Counted from the first letter of the stretch, positions 8,580-18,257 are shown. The stretch is 64,000 nucleotides of DNA from Rhizobacter sp. (GCA_019635355.1 JAHBZQ010000001.1:3038001-3102000), one strand, 5' to 3'. Numbers and translations: made by a program. The notes: a model not told the origin generated them from the sequence alone.

Positions 8580-11027
8580 TCAGTGGTGGTGCTTGCGCGG
8601 CCGCGCCTGGTCGGGCCGGCTGTAGTCGCACACCCCCTCGGGGAAGATCTGCTTGAGCTTCGCGACGGCCGCGGCGTTGGGCATCCACGGCGCATAGGTG
8701 CCGTCGCGCAGCGCCCGCTCGACCGGCTTGAGCGCGCACTGGTAGATACCGCCCTCGATCGGCGCACCGGCCACGGTGCGTGAGGTGCCGTAGATCGGGA
8801 AGCGCTGCGTGCACGGGCCCGGCGGCAGCGAGTCGAGGATGCCGTTCCACGCATCGTCACCGGCGTAGATCAGCTGGCCGTACACGTCGAAGCAGCTGTC
8901 GACCGCCCGCGCGGGTCGGTTGCGGGCGATGCCCTTCTTCGGGTTGGCGCGGATGTTGGCCATCCACTCGTCCATCACCGCAATCGCGTCCATCGACTGG
9001 CTGGCCTTGGGCTGGCCGGGCATCGTGTCGGTGAACCAGATCACCAGGTGGTCGGCACGGCCCATCTTCTCGAGCACCCGCTTTCGCACCGCGAACGACT
9101 GGTGCACGTTGTGCATGTCGAGCTCACGCTCCATGTACTGGCGGTGGTCGATGGTCGGCAGCGAGAGTTCGCCGTCGAACACATGGCCCGAGGTGTAGGC
9201 CGCACGCGTGGCGATCGGGTCGCCCTTCGTGCGCGGCGCGGGCTGGTCGGCTGCGGGACTCAGGCGCATGTTGCGGCGGCTCCACGGGTCGAAGTAGCCC
9301 GGCTCGGTGAGCGCCCGGTTGATCTCGGCTTGCGAGGTGCCGAAGAACGGGAAGCCCTCCTGCACCATCTCGCTCGGGTGCTTCCAGCCGCCGACCTTGA
9401 AGTTGAGGTCGAGGAACTCGTCGGGCGTGATCTTGCCTTCCTTCAGCGAGCGCAGGCCGTACTGCACGCCGACGTTGTCCCACGTGGGGCGGGCGGCGCC
9501 GGTCGCGTCGACACCGTAGACGTTGCGCAGGTCGTCGTAGTGCGTCCAGCGAATGGCGGCGATGTCGCTTTGCGGCTCGTAGAGCTGCTGGTTGGGCGCC
9601 TGGCCGTACCAGGGGTTCATCGCGAGCGGCGTGAGCCCACGCCAGGCCGGCACGCACTCGGTGGTGCCGGGTGCGGTGCTGTAGCCGAGCGCCGTCTTCA
9701 ATGGCGCGAGCGCATCGTTGACACGCGCGAAGCCTTCCTCGGCGTTCATGCCGACGAGCCAGCTGCGGTTCTTCGTCACGCGCCACTTCGGGTTGTTGCG
9801 GTCGGTCGCGTCCATGTAGTGCTCGAGCAACTCGCAGTCGCCCACGTGGATGGTCTGCGTGACCATGTCGGGGTACGACTGCACCGGCAGCGCGGCATCG
9901 AGGATGCCCGGCTGGTTCTGCTGCAGCAGGTACTGCTGGATCGCGCCACCCGAGCCGCCCAGGCCGTAGGTGTAGAGCGGCACGCCGTAGCGCTCGACGA
10001 AGCGCTCCTTGGTCATCATCGCGGTCTCGGCGGCCAACGTCATGTTGTAGTGCGTGCCGGTGTTGTTGCCGCTCGAGTGCACGATGGCCGTGCCGGTGCG
10101 CAGGATGTCGGCGTTCATCGCGCCGCCATGCAGCGTGCCCTGCGAATGGCCCACCGCCACGCCGCCCTGGAACCAGTACTGCAGCCGCTTGTTCCACAGG
10201 CTCAGGTCGGGTGACGCCGGGTTCTCGCCGCGTGGCGCGAGCATGGCGAAGCTGTAGAGGAAGCGGTTGATGGTGCCGCGCTCCTGGCGCACGATGAAGT
10301 CGACCTCGCGGCCGTCGGCGAGCGTGGTCTTGGCCATGTCGGCGGGCGTGGAGCCGTCGGTGGGCAGCGGGCGCCACTGGTTGGCGGTGCTGCGGTACAC
10401 GTAGCTGACGAAGGTCTCGATGGAGCAGGTCTTGCTGTAGCCGATGCGCGCGCCGTTGGTGTCGAACACCGGGAAGCCCGGGCCTGAAGCCGACTCGACC
10501 AGCGGCTGCCGGCCCACCGCGCCTTGCGTGGTGGTGCAGACGAAAGGCTCCTGCTGCGGGCCCGAGAAGATGGGGCCGGTGATCGGGTGGTTGGTGAGCA
10601 CGAGGCGGTCGCGCAGCAACGTGCCCAGGATCTTGTGCCGCACTTCCAGCACATTGCGGCCATCGACCAGCCCGGTGACCACGCCTTCCAGGCCGTCGTC
10701 GGTGGGCGCGAGCACGCCGCGCACACGCTTGCCGTTGACCCACAGGTCGAGCTTGTCACGCAAGCCGCGCGGCGCGCGCACCGCGATGCGCGCATCGCCG
10801 CCCGAGACGTACTGCGGCGGGCTGGAGAGCACGGTCAGCTCGACCGGCCCGTGGCGGTCGCTGTCGTGGGCACCATCGCCGCGTGCGTTGGATCCTGCCG
10901 ACTGCGCTACCTCGCGCGCGCTGTCATCGCTTGGGCCGGCCTCGCGGCCCGCATCACCGCCGCCACCACATGCGGCCAGCAGCAACGCGCTGGCGGCAGA
11001 GACGGCCTGAACCTTCCAGGTCTTCAT
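8580..11027 (-). CDS. Secreted lipoprotein, DUF6351-like (putative alpha/beta-hydrolase)
   Basis: 815 residues from the ATG at 11027, chosen because it gives a lipoprotein signal (MKTWKVQAVSAASALLLAAC, lipobox Cys20). Longer readings add an arginine-rich extension without a signal. A low-complexity Gly/Asp/Ser linker follows, then a beta-rich N-terminal domain (ELTVLSSPPQYVSGGDARI) and a large domain with GLGGSGGAIQQYL, which looks like a nucleophile elbow. I recall this layout as DUF6351, a family without established activity. The divergent neighbour is a tannase-family lipoprotein, so ester hydrolysis outside the inner membrane is plausible. Confidence 0.72.
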   Translation of the reverse strand: MKTWKVQAVSAASALLLAACGGGGDAGREAGPSDDSAREVAQSAGSNARGDGAHDSDRHGPVELTVLSSPPQYVSGGDARIAVRAPRGLRDKLDLWVNGKRVRGVLAPTDDGLEGVVTGLVDGRNVLEVRHKILGTLLRDRLVLTNHPITGPIFSGPQQEPFVCTTTQGAVGRQPLVESASGPGFPVFDTNGARIGYSKTCSIETFVSYVYRSTANQWRPLPTDGSTPADMAKTTLADGREVDFIVRQERGTINRFLYSFAMLAPRGENPASPDLSLWNKRLQYWFQGGVAVGHSQGTLHGGAMNADILRTGTAIVHSSGNNTGTHYNMTLAAETAMMTKERFVERYGVPLYTYGLGGSGGAIQQYLLQQNQPGILDAALPVQSYPDMVTQTIHVGDCELLEHYMDATDRNNPKWRVTKNRSWLVGMNAEEGFARVNDALAPLKTALGYSTAPGTTECVPAWRGLTPLAMNPWYGQAPNQQLYEPQSDIAAIRWTHYDDLRNVYGVDATGAARPTWDNVGVQYGLRSLKEGKITPDEFLDLNFKVGGWKHPSEMVQEGFPFFGTSQAEINRALTEPGYFDPWSRRNMRLSPAADQPAPRTKGDPIATRAAYTSGHVFDGELSLPTIDHRQYMERELDMHNVHQSFAVRKRVLEKMGRADHLVIWFTDTMPGQPKASQSMDAIAVMDEWMANIRANPKKGIARNRPARAVDSCFDVYGQLIYAGDDAWNGILDSLPPGPCTQRFPIYGTSRTVAGAPIEGGIYQCALKPVERALRDGTYAPWMPNAAAVAKLKQIFPEGVCDYSRPDQARPRKHHH

Positions 11028-11170
11028 GCTGGTGTCTCCTTTGGCCCGGTCGGGCCTTGTTGGTTGTTCGACCCGGAGCGCCGGGCGAGGCCACCTTAGC
11101 CCCACGGGCGAAGGTCGCATAGCGGTGTTACGCGGGGTGGCGAGCCGCGCGCGCAAGCGCTGTCGGGTCA

Positions 11171-11317
11171 TAAGCAATGGGGCGCGCGCGGCGCCGACGG
11201 CCCCGATCCACACCTCGCACAGGCTCCTCGTGGATCGCCCATGCGGGCGCCGAGTGCGGGATTGCCCGCAAACTGCATGCGAGCCAATTGCTTAAATTTA
11301 ATAAGCAATTTGGGCTC
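11171..11317. promoter_or_regulatory. Divergent intergenic region with palindromic operator candidate
   Basis: The 361-nt gap between the two secreted-hydrolase genes holds a strong palindrome: AATTGCTTA (11286-11294) and TAAGCAATT (11302-11310), 9-bp perfect arms with a 7-nt spacer, flanked by GAGCC (11281-11285) and GGCTC (11313-11317). A further half-site TAAGCAAT occurs at 11171-11178. The AT-rich core contrasts with its GC-rich surroundings. Site and half-site on both sides of a divergent promoter suggest one regulator controlling both genes. A hairpin role is possible but no T tract follows. The rest of the gap shows nothing else I can name. Confidence 0.5.
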
Positions 11318-11388
11318 GGCTGGAACCGGGCCCGTTGCGCCCCTAGGGACACACGAGCCGACTCAGAGCGGCCAGCCAGGAGACATGC

Positions 11389-13080
11389 ATGACTTCATTG
11401 CGACTACTCACGTCGGCCGCCCTCGCCGTGGCCACGCTCGCCGCCTGCGGCGGCAACGATGACGACAACACCGGCCTGCCCCGCCTCGCCGCCGCCACAC
11501 CGGCCACGCTGTCGGGCAACTGCGCCGACCTCGCCTCGCGCCTGAACCTTGCCAACACCACCATCACCTCGACCACCGAGGTCGCGGCCGGCACGCTGCT
11601 CGTGGGCGGCCAGCCCATCGCGGCGCACTGCCGCGTGGTCGGCTCGATGTATCCGCGCACCGGCATCGACAACAACGCCTACGCCATCGGCTTCGAGATG
11701 CGCCTGCCGCTCAACTGGAACGGCCGCTTCTTCTACCAGGCCAACGGCGGCATCGACGGCAACGTGGGCACCGCCACCGGCGCGGTCAACGGCGGCGCCG
11801 GCCTCACCAATGCGCTGCACATGGGCTTCGCCGTCATCAGCTCCGACGCAGGCCACAGCGGCGCGCTCGGCCCCAACTTCGGCATCGACCCGCAGGCCCG
11901 CCTCGACTACGGCTACCAGGCGGTGCAGAAGCTCACGCCCATGGCCAAGAGCCTGATCCAGACGGCCTACGGCAAGGCGCCCGACCGCTCGTACTTCGGC
12001 GGCTGCTCCAACGGCGGGCGCCACACGATGGTGGCGATGAGCCGCTTCGCCGACCAGTACGACGGCTTCCTCGCCGGCGCCCCCGGCTACAACCTGCCCA
12101 AGGCCGCCATCGCCAACATCTTCGGCGCGCAACGTTATGCGCTGATCGACCCGGCCAACCTGGCCAACGCCTTCACGCCGGCCGAGCGCACGACGGTGGC
12201 CAACGCGGTGCTCGCCAAGTGCGACGCGCTCGACGGCGCGACCGACGGCCTGGTGCAAGACGTGGAAGCCTGCCGCGGCGCCTTCAACCTCGCGAACGAC
12301 GTGCCCACCTGCCCCGGTGCACGCGACGGCACGTGCCTCACCACCTCGCAGAAGATCGCCATCGCGCCGATCTTCAGCGGCGCCACCACCAGCACCGGCC
12401 GCTCGTTCTACGCGAGCTTCCCCTACGACCCGGGCATCGCAAGCTCCGGCATCCCGTTCTGGGAGTTCATCGCGCCGGTCGCGCTCGACACCGGCGGCGT
12501 CGGCCAGATCTGGAAGGTGCCGCCCGAGCCGGTGGCCGGCTTCAACGGCGCGGCCTTCGCGCTCAACCTCAACATCGACCTCGCGCTGCAGTGGATCGAG
12601 ACGACGGATGCGACCTACACCGAGTCGGCCATGAGCTTCATGACGCCGCCCAACCCGACGCAGCTCTCGACACTCAAGAACCGCGGCGCGAAGGTGATGG
12701 TCTACCACGGCGTGGCCGATCCGATCTTCTCGGTCGACGACACCAAGGCCTGGTACGACGGCCTGCGCACCCGCAACGGCGGTGACGCCAGCAACTTCGC
12801 GAAGTTCTACCGCGTGCCCGGCATGGGCCACTGCTCGGGTGGCCCCGCCACCGACCAGTTCGACATGCTGACGCCGCTGGTGGACTGGGTGGAGCAAGGC
12901 ACCGAGCCGCAGGCCATCACCGCCACCGCGCGCGGCACCGGCAACGCGGCCGGCGCCAACGCCGAAGTGCCGGTGGGCTGGGGCGCGAGCCGCACCCGCC
13001 CGCTGTGCCCCTATCCGAAGGTGGCGCGCTACAACGGCACGGGTGACGTGAACCTGGCGGCGAGCTTCAGCTGCCAGTAG
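11389..13080 (+). CDS. Tannase/feruloyl esterase family lipoprotein
   Basis: 563 residues, with a lipoprotein signal (ATLAAC, Cys20). The family CS-D-HC catalytic motif is complete: Cys206-Ser207 in GGCSNGGRH, Asp444 in GVADPIFS and His481-Cys482 in GMGHCSGG. In this family the two Cys form a disulfide linking Ser and His. It should hydrolyse aromatic esters (gallate, ferulate or related, including terephthalate half-esters) at the cell envelope and could supply the hydroxycinnamates used by the operon at 1-6.8 kb. It overlaps the chemoreceptor gene tail-to-tail by 14 nt. Confidence 0.9.
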   Translation: MTSLRLLTSAALAVATLAACGGNDDDNTGLPRLAAATPATLSGNCADLASRLNLANTTITSTTEVAAGTLLVGGQPIAAHCRVVGSMYPRTGIDNNAYAIGFEMRLPLNWNGRFFYQANGGIDGNVGTATGAVNGGAGLTNALHMGFAVISSDAGHSGALGPNFGIDPQARLDYGYQAVQKLTPMAKSLIQTAYGKAPDRSYFGGCSNGGRHTMVAMSRFADQYDGFLAGAPGYNLPKAAIANIFGAQRYALIDPANLANAFTPAERTTVANAVLAKCDALDGATDGLVQDVEACRGAFNLANDVPTCPGARDGTCLTTSQKIAIAPIFSGATTSTGRSFYASFPYDPGIASSGIPFWEFIAPVALDTGGVGQIWKVPPEPVAGFNGAAFALNLNIDLALQWIETTDATYTESAMSFMTPPNPTQLSTLKNRGAKVMVYHGVADPIFSVDDTKAWYDGLRTRNGGDASNFAKFYRVPGMGHCSGGPATDQFDMLTPLVDWVEQGTEPQAITATARGTGNAAGANAEVPVGWGASRTRPLCPYPKVARYNGTGDVNLAASFSCQ

Positions 13081-14617
13081 CGAGGGCGCGGGCCGGCGGT
13101 GCCGCTGCGGGAGCAGCGGCACCGTCGGTCCTGTTGACGCTGCACATCACCACCAGCTCGGGGCCCGCGGGCAGCACGTAGGCCATCTTCTCCACCGGCA
13201 GCTTGGTCTGCGGGTGCAGGCTCTTGAACTCGATCCAGCCGCCACCCGCATCGGCGCAGGCATAGGTCTTGGCGTTGAGCTCGTCGATGTTGACGCCGGG
13301 GGCGGCCACCGCGGGTTTGTCGGCCTTGTTCGGGTCCATGCCGAAGGCGCGGAAGTAGCCCTTGCGGTCCATCACGATGATGAAGAGGTCGCGGTCGACG
13401 AAGCCGCCGTCGCGCGCATGGAAGCGGCTCACGGCCGAGGGCAGCCCCGCGCTGTGGATCAACGCCACCGCCTTGTCGACCAGCGCGCGCGCCTCGTCGG
13501 CGCAGCCCTGGCGCAGCTTCATGCTGATCACCGCGGCCGAGAGCTGGCGCGCCTGCTCGCGCAAGCGCTCGGCCGACTTCACCGAGCTATCGACCATGCG
13601 GGCGTTGCTCTGGGTGATGCCGTCCAGGCTCTGCACCGACTGCTCCATGCCCTGCAGGCCGCTCTTCTGTGCGGCGCTCGACTCGGAGATCACACGCGCC
13701 TTGTCGGCCACCTGCGAGATGCCCTGCATCACCGACTGCAGCGACTGGCTCGCCTCGCGGATGCGGCTCATGCCGACCGTCACTTCAGCGGCCGAGCCTT
13801 CGATCAGCGTCTTCACCTCGGTGGCCGCCTGCGCGCAGCGCTGCGCGAGCGTGCGCACCTCGCTCGCCACCACCGCGAAGCCACGGCCGGCCTCGCCGGC
13901 ACGCGCGGCTTCCACCGCGGCGTTCAGCGCGAGGATGTTGGTCTGGAAAGCGATGCCGTTGATGACGCCGATGATGTCGGTCATCTGGCCCGAGCGTTTC
14001 TCCAGGCCCTGCATCGAGTGCACCGCCGATTCGACGATGGCGGTGCCGCCTTCGGCCGCGTGGCGCACGCGGGCGGCCAGGCCGTCGGCCTCTTGCGCGT
14101 CGCTCGCGTTCACCTGCACGGTGGTCACGAGCGAGGCCATGCTCTCGGAGGTGTGGTGCAGGCTCTTCGCCTGCTCTTCGGTGCGGCCGTGCAACTCGTG
14201 GGCGCTGGCCGAGAGACGGTCGCCGGCCATCGCCACGAGTTGCGCCTCGCTGCGGATGGTGGACACGAGTTGCGAGAAGCGGCGCGTCATCGCTTCCAGG
14301 CTGCGCGCCATGTCGGCCAGCTCGTCGCGCCCGGGCAGCACCCGCGACTGCGTGAGGTCACCGGCGCAGAGCGCGTTCACCATCTCGTCGAGCGCGCGCA
14401 TCGCGCGGCTCAGGCTCAGGTGGAAGCACAGCGCGACGTAGAGCCACAGCACCATGGCGGCGCCGGCCAGCGGCCACGCGGCGGCGTTGCCGAGCATCAG
14501 CGGCAGCGGGGCGGCCAGCAGCGGCACGGCCAGCAGCACGAGCTTGCCGGGCAGGCGCAGCCGCTGCATCGCAGCAAGGCCGGGGCGCAAGCACCAGGAC
14601 AGGAAACGGGAGCGCAT
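13067..14617 (-). CDS. Methyl-accepting chemotaxis protein with a C-terminal Cache-like domain
   Basis: 516 residues. Two hydrophobic segments (about 25-43 and 45-68) form a short hairpin, followed by a HAMP-like region, then the MCP signalling domain whose hairpin tip is readable at about 217-260 (GIAFQTNILALNAAVEAARA). Residues about 376-496 resemble a single Cache domain (DLFIIVMDRKGYFRAFGMDP, then GGGWIEFKSLHPQT). In classic receptors the sensor lies before the signalling domain and outside the cell. Here almost nothing lies between the two membrane segments, so the sensor should be cytoplasmic. The gene overlaps the tannase gene convergently. Confidence 0.88.
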   Translation of the reverse strand: MRSRFLSWCLRPGLAAMQRLRLPGKLVLLAVPLLAAPLPLMLGNAAAWPLAGAAMVLWLYVALCFHLSLSRAMRALDEMVNALCAGDLTQSRVLPGRDELADMARSLEAMTRRFSQLVSTIRSEAQLVAMAGDRLSASAHELHGRTEEQAKSLHHTSESMASLVTTVQVNASDAQEADGLAARVRHAAEGGTAIVESAVHSMQGLEKRSGQMTDIIGVINGIAFQTNILALNAAVEAARAGEAGRGFAVVASEVRTLAQRCAQAATEVKTLIEGSAAEVTVGMSRIREASQSLQSVMQGISQVADKARVISESSAAQKSGLQGMEQSVQSLDGITQSNARMVDSSVKSAERLREQARQLSAAVISMKLRQGCADEARALVDKAVALIHSAGLPSAVSRFHARDGGFVDRDLFIIVMDRKGYFRAFGMDPNKADKPAVAAPGVNIDELNAKTYACADAGGGWIEFKSLHPQTKLPVEKMAYVLPAGPELVVMCSVNRTDGAAAPAAAPPARALATGS

Positions 14618-14767
14618 GTGGACCTCCGTCGGGTCGGGTTCGTTCGCCCGTTATCGGCGCCCCCCACCCAAACTGAACGCCGCGGTGCGGCTATCGGAAC
14701 AAAGGCGACACGGGCCGGGGGTAGAGTCGGTTCACCCCCAAATACATCACACCCAGGAGAGGCCTCC

Positions 14768-15751
14768 ATGACCACCGACACCGCGCGCATCACCTCCCGT
14801 TTCAACCGCAAGAGCACCGCCTTGGAGGTGATCGAAGGCCTCTCGCTGGCCGGCCGCCACATGCTCGTGACCGGCGGCGCCTCGGGCCTCGGCCTCGAGA
14901 CCTCGCGGGCGCTCGCCAAGGCCGGCGCGACGCTCACCCTCGCCGTGCGTGACATGGCCCAGGGCGATGCCGCCGCCACCGCACTTTCCGGCGACACCGG
15001 CAACCCCAACATCCGCGTGGCCCGGCTCGACCTGGCCGACCTCGCGAGCGTGGCGCAGTTCGCCGACGACTGGCGTGCCCGTGGCGAGCCGCTGCACGTG
15101 CTCGTCAACAACGCCGGCATCATGGCCTGCCCGCTCAGCCGCAACGCCCATGGCTGGGAAGCGCAGTTCGCCACCAACCACCTCGGCCACTTCGCGCTCA
15201 CGCGTGCGCTGCTGCCGGTGCTGCTCAAGAGCGAGGCCCCGCGCGTGGTGGCGCTCAGCTCCTCGGGCCACCGGCTGAGCCCGATCGTGTTCGACGACAT
15301 CCAATTCGAGAAGCGTGAGTACAACAAGTGGAAGGCCTACGGCCAGGCCAAGACCGCCAACGCGCTGATGGCCCTGCACCTCGACACGCTGCACGCGAAA
15401 GACGGCCTCACCGCCAACGCGGTGCACCCGGGCGGCATCCGCACCGGGCTGTCGCGCCACATCACGCGCGAAGAGATGGAGGCGATGGGCTGGGTGAAGC
15501 CGGGTGCTGCGCCGGGGGAGATCCCGCCCGGCTTCAAGACCCCCGAACAGGGCGCCGCCACCACCGTGTGGGCCGCGACCGCACCCGAGCTGCAAGGCCA
15601 CGGCGGGCGCTACCTCGAAGACTGCAACGAGGCCGTGCCCTCGCCCGACGGCGAGCGCCGCTACGGCTACGTGGCGCACGTGCGCGACCGCGACGCCGCG
15701 GCCCGCCTGTGGACGGTGAGCGAGGCCATGCTCGCGCAAGCGGGTTTCTGA
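14768..15751 (+). CDS. SDR-family oxidoreductase (retinol-dehydrogenase-like)
   Basis: 327 residues from the ATG at 14768, preceded by a GGAGA ribosome-binding site. Upstream in-frame codons are a shadow of the chemoreceptor gene. It carries TGGASGLG, NNAG (LVNNAGIM), the catalytic Ser (ALSSSGH) and a YGQAK Tyr/Lys motif, the pattern of atypical or extended SDRs close to WW-domain oxidoreductase and retinol dehydrogenases. Substrate unknown. It begins a run of plus-strand genes ending in pnuC-nadR, with only 22 nt before the next start. Confidence 0.85.
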   Translation: MTTDTARITSRFNRKSTALEVIEGLSLAGRHMLVTGGASGLGLETSRALAKAGATLTLAVRDMAQGDAAATALSGDTGNPNIRVARLDLADLASVAQFADDWRARGEPLHVLVNNAGIMACPLSRNAHGWEAQFATNHLGHFALTRALLPVLLKSEAPRVVALSSSGHRLSPIVFDDIQFEKREYNKWKAYGQAKTANALMALHLDTLHAKDGLTANAVHPGGIRTGLSRHITREEMEAMGWVKPGAAPGEIPPGFKTPEQGAATTVWAATAPELQGHGGRYLEDCNEAVPSPDGERRYGYVAHVRDRDAAARLWTVSEAMLAQAGF

Positions 15752-15773
15752 CCTCGGCGCCTGCCCGTCGGCC

Positions 15774-16331
15774 TTGGACATCGCCCAGCACCTGCACTGG
15801 ACGCTCGCCTGGGTGCTGCTGCCGCTCGCCGCACTGATGGCGGCCGGCGGTGCGCTGCGCACCGACCTCGCGCGGCCCTGGCGCACGCTCCTCACCTGCG
15901 CCGCGGGCGGCGTGACGATGGTGCTGATGCTGCGTGCCGCGCGCCACGGCCTCGGGCAGTGGCCGGTGCCCGTGTTCGTGTGGCTGGGTGCGCCGGTGGT
16001 GCTGGCGCTGCTGGCCGTGGTGGCGCTGGCGGCGAGCCGCGCGCTCTTCGTGGTGTTCGCATTGCTGGCGCTCGTGGCGCTGCACGGCTGGATCGTGCTG
16101 ATCGCCCTCTGGCTCGGCGGCCTCGCCGGCCTGCACCGGCTGCACGACGTGCTCTTCTTCATCACGCTGCCGATGCTGGTGGCCGGGCTGTGGAAGCAGT
16201 TGCGCACGCCGGTGCCGGTGCCGGACCCGCCGCCGCCGTCACCCCCCTCCGTCCCACGCGAAGAGCAGTTGCAGCAGCGGCTCGACAGCGCCGAGGCGCA
16301 GGAAGCGGCCGACAAATACACCCGTGACTGA
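15774..16331 (+). CDS. Integral membrane protein of unknown function
   Basis: 185 residues from a TTG start. About four to five hydrophobic helices within residues 7-140, then a proline-rich stretch (VPVPDPPPPSPPSVP) and a charged, helical C-terminal tail. No family recognised. It sits 22 nt after the SDR gene and overlaps the next gene by 8 nt, so it belongs to the same operon. The upstream limit of the frame and the rare TTG start make the exact N-terminus uncertain. Confidence 0.6.
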   Translation: MDIAQHLHWTLAWVLLPLAALMAAGGALRTDLARPWRTLLTCAAGGVTMVLMLRAARHGLGQWPVPVFVWLGAPVVLALLAVVALAASRALFVVFALLALVALHGWIVLIALWLGGLAGLHRLHDVLFFITLPMLVAGLWKQLRTPVPVPDPPPPSPPSVPREEQLQQRLDSAEAQEAADKYTRD

Positions 16332-17706
16332 TCCCCACGCGACGGACCTGCGAGAACTCTTCTCACCGGCTCGGCTGCCCGGCCTGTCGGCGCAGGGGCG
16401 CGCCCTGTTGCGCCGCCTGCGCGAGCACCCGCAGGCGCCCCGCTTCCGCGACTTCAGCGGGCACCGGCTCGGCCTCGCCGAACGCTGGCAGGCGCGTGCG
16501 CGCCAAGCGTGGTGGCAGCGCCATGCGGCGCCCGACTGGCTGCCCGGCGAGCCGCTGCCCGCGTGGGTGAGCCCCTTCATCGCACGCTGCGCACGCGAGG
16601 TCGACGCGCATGCCGGCAAGGGCGCGAAGCCGTTCGAACACCTGCCGACGATGGACCGGCAGGCGCTCGCCACCCGCCTGGCCGCGCACGTGCCGCGCGG
16701 GCGGCCGTTGGACCAGCTCATCTGCTTTTCCACCAGCGGCACCACCGGCCACCCGCTGCGCGTGCCTTCGCACCCGCGCGTGGCCTGCGACTACTTCGCG
16801 CAGCACCGTCGCGCGCTGGCGCTGTTCGGCATCGTGCCGAAGGCCGGCACGGGCGAGGTCGGCATCGTGCTCGCGGGCTTCCAGCAGCGCTGCTTCACCT
16901 ACGTGTCGGTCAACCCGCTGCAGGGTGAATGCGGGCTCGCCAAGATCAACCTGCACCCGGCCGAATGGCGGCACCCCGCCGACCGTGCGGCCTACCTCGA
17001 GGCGATGGCGCCCGAGCTCATCTCGGGCGACCCGGTCTCGCTGGCCGAGCTGCTGCGCCTCGGCTTGCGGCACCGGCCACGTGCGCTGCTGTCGACCTCG
17101 ATGGCGCTCTCGGCCGGCCTGCGCGCCGAGCTGGAAGCCACCTTCGCCTGCCCGGTGCTCAATCTCTATTCCTTGAACGAGGTGGGGCCGGTGGCGGTGG
17201 AAGTGCCGGCGCGCGGCGGCTTCGTGCCGCTGCAGCCGCGCCTGCTGATCGAAGTGGTCGACGACGCGGGCCGCCCGCTGCCGCCCGGCGAGCGTGGCGA
17301 GATCACCGTCACCGGCGGCTTCAACCCCTGGCTGCCGCTGCTGCGCTACCGCACCGGCGACCACGGCTCGCTCGTGCGCACGGCACAGGGCCTGCTGCTG
17401 CAGGGGCTGGAAGGGCGGGCGCCGGTGCGCTTTCGCGGCGCCGATGGCCGCTGGCACAACAACATCGAGGTCACGCGCGCGATGGCGCCGTTTGCGCTCG
17501 TGCGCTACGCGCTGCACCAGCGTGCCGACGGCCAGCTCGTGTTGCGCGTGGACGCGGCCGAGCCGCTTGCGCCCCTCGCCCCGCGTCTTCGCGAATCGCT
17601 CACCGCGCTGTTCGGCCCCACGCCCGTCGAGATCACCGCGCTGCAGGCCGACGACAAGGTGCGCCAGTACACGAGCGCGCTGGCCGGCGCCGAGTCCGCG
17701 CGATGA
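16324..17706 (+). CDS. Adenylate-forming enzyme related to phenylacetate-CoA ligase (PaaK-like)
   Basis: 460 residues from a GTG start that overlaps the previous gene by 8 nt. STSGTTGHPLRVP is the adenylate-forming P-loop, LYSLNEVGPVA replaces the usual Y-G-x-T/S-E motif, and LLRYRTGDHG is the conserved hinge-region motif. The sequence resembles PaaK/CapK-type ligases but is divergent, and the C-terminal domain is short. It overlaps pnuC by 4 nt. A role in NAD-precursor metabolism is suggested only by position. The substrate is unknown. Confidence 0.72.
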   Translation: MTDPHATDLRELFSPARLPGLSAQGRALLRRLREHPQAPRFRDFSGHRLGLAERWQARARQAWWQRHAAPDWLPGEPLPAWVSPFIARCAREVDAHAGKGAKPFEHLPTMDRQALATRLAAHVPRGRPLDQLICFSTSGTTGHPLRVPSHPRVACDYFAQHRRALALFGIVPKAGTGEVGIVLAGFQQRCFTYVSVNPLQGECGLAKINLHPAEWRHPADRAAYLEAMAPELISGDPVSLAELLRLGLRHRPRALLSTSMALSAGLRAELEATFACPVLNLYSLNEVGPVAVEVPARGGFVPLQPRLLIEVVDDAGRPLPPGERGEITVTGGFNPWLPLLRYRTGDHGSLVRTAQGLLLQGLEGRAPVRFRGADGRWHNNIEVTRAMAPFALVRYALHQRADGQLVLRVDAAEPLAPLAPRLRESLTALFGPTPVEITALQADDKVRQYTSALAGAESAR

Positions 17707-18257
17707 GCCCGCTCGAAGTCGCGGCCAACGTCTTCGCCACGGCCTCGATCTGGCTGGCCGCGCGCAACAACGTGCACCTGTGGTGGACGGGCATCGTCGG
17801 CTGTGCGCTCTTCGGCGCCCTCTTCCTGCAGACGCAGCTCTACGCCGACGCCACGCTGCAGGTCTTCTTCATCGCCACCAGCCTCTGGGGCTGGCGCCTG
17901 TGGCGGCACGGTGCCGGGGGCGCGCCCACGCCGGTGCAGCGCACCTCGGCGCGCACGCTGGTGGCGCTGACGCTGGCCGCGCTGGCCGTGACCGCGCTTT
18001 ACGGCAGCCTGCTCAAGCACTGGACCGATGCCTACGCGCCCTTCATCGACTCGGCCGTGCTCGCCTTCAGCGTGGTCGCGCAGCTGCTGCTGATGCAGCG
18101 GCGCATCGAGACCTGGCCGACCTGGCTGATCGTCAACACGCTCTCGGTGCCGCTCTTCGCGTCACGCGGCTTGTGGCTCACCGCCACGCTCTACGCCGTG
18201 TACTGGGTCAACGCCTGGCATGGGTGGTGGCACTGGCGGCGGGAGATGCGGCGGTGA
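17703..18257 (+). CDS. pnuC: Nicotinamide riboside transporter PnuC
   Basis: 184 residues, polytopic, about seven helices. It begins MSPLEVAANVFATASIWLAA followed by RNNVHLWWTGIVG, the PnuC signature in which the N/W residues line the nucleoside path. A second W-x-x-N region (TWLIVNTLSVPLF) lies near the C-terminus. Start and stop overlap both neighbours in ATGA/GTGA arrangements, so it is coupled to the PaaK-like gene and to nadR. PnuC facilitates nicotinamide riboside uptake, and phosphorylation by the downstream kinase traps it. Somewhat short for the family. Confidence 0.88.
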   Translation: MSPLEVAANVFATASIWLAARNNVHLWWTGIVGCALFGALFLQTQLYADATLQVFFIATSLWGWRLWRHGAGGAPTPVQRTSARTLVALTLAALAVTALYGSLLKHWTDAYAPFIDSAVLAFSVVAQLLLMQRRIETWPTWLIVNTLSVPLFASRGLWLTATLYAVYWVNAWHGWWHWRREMRR

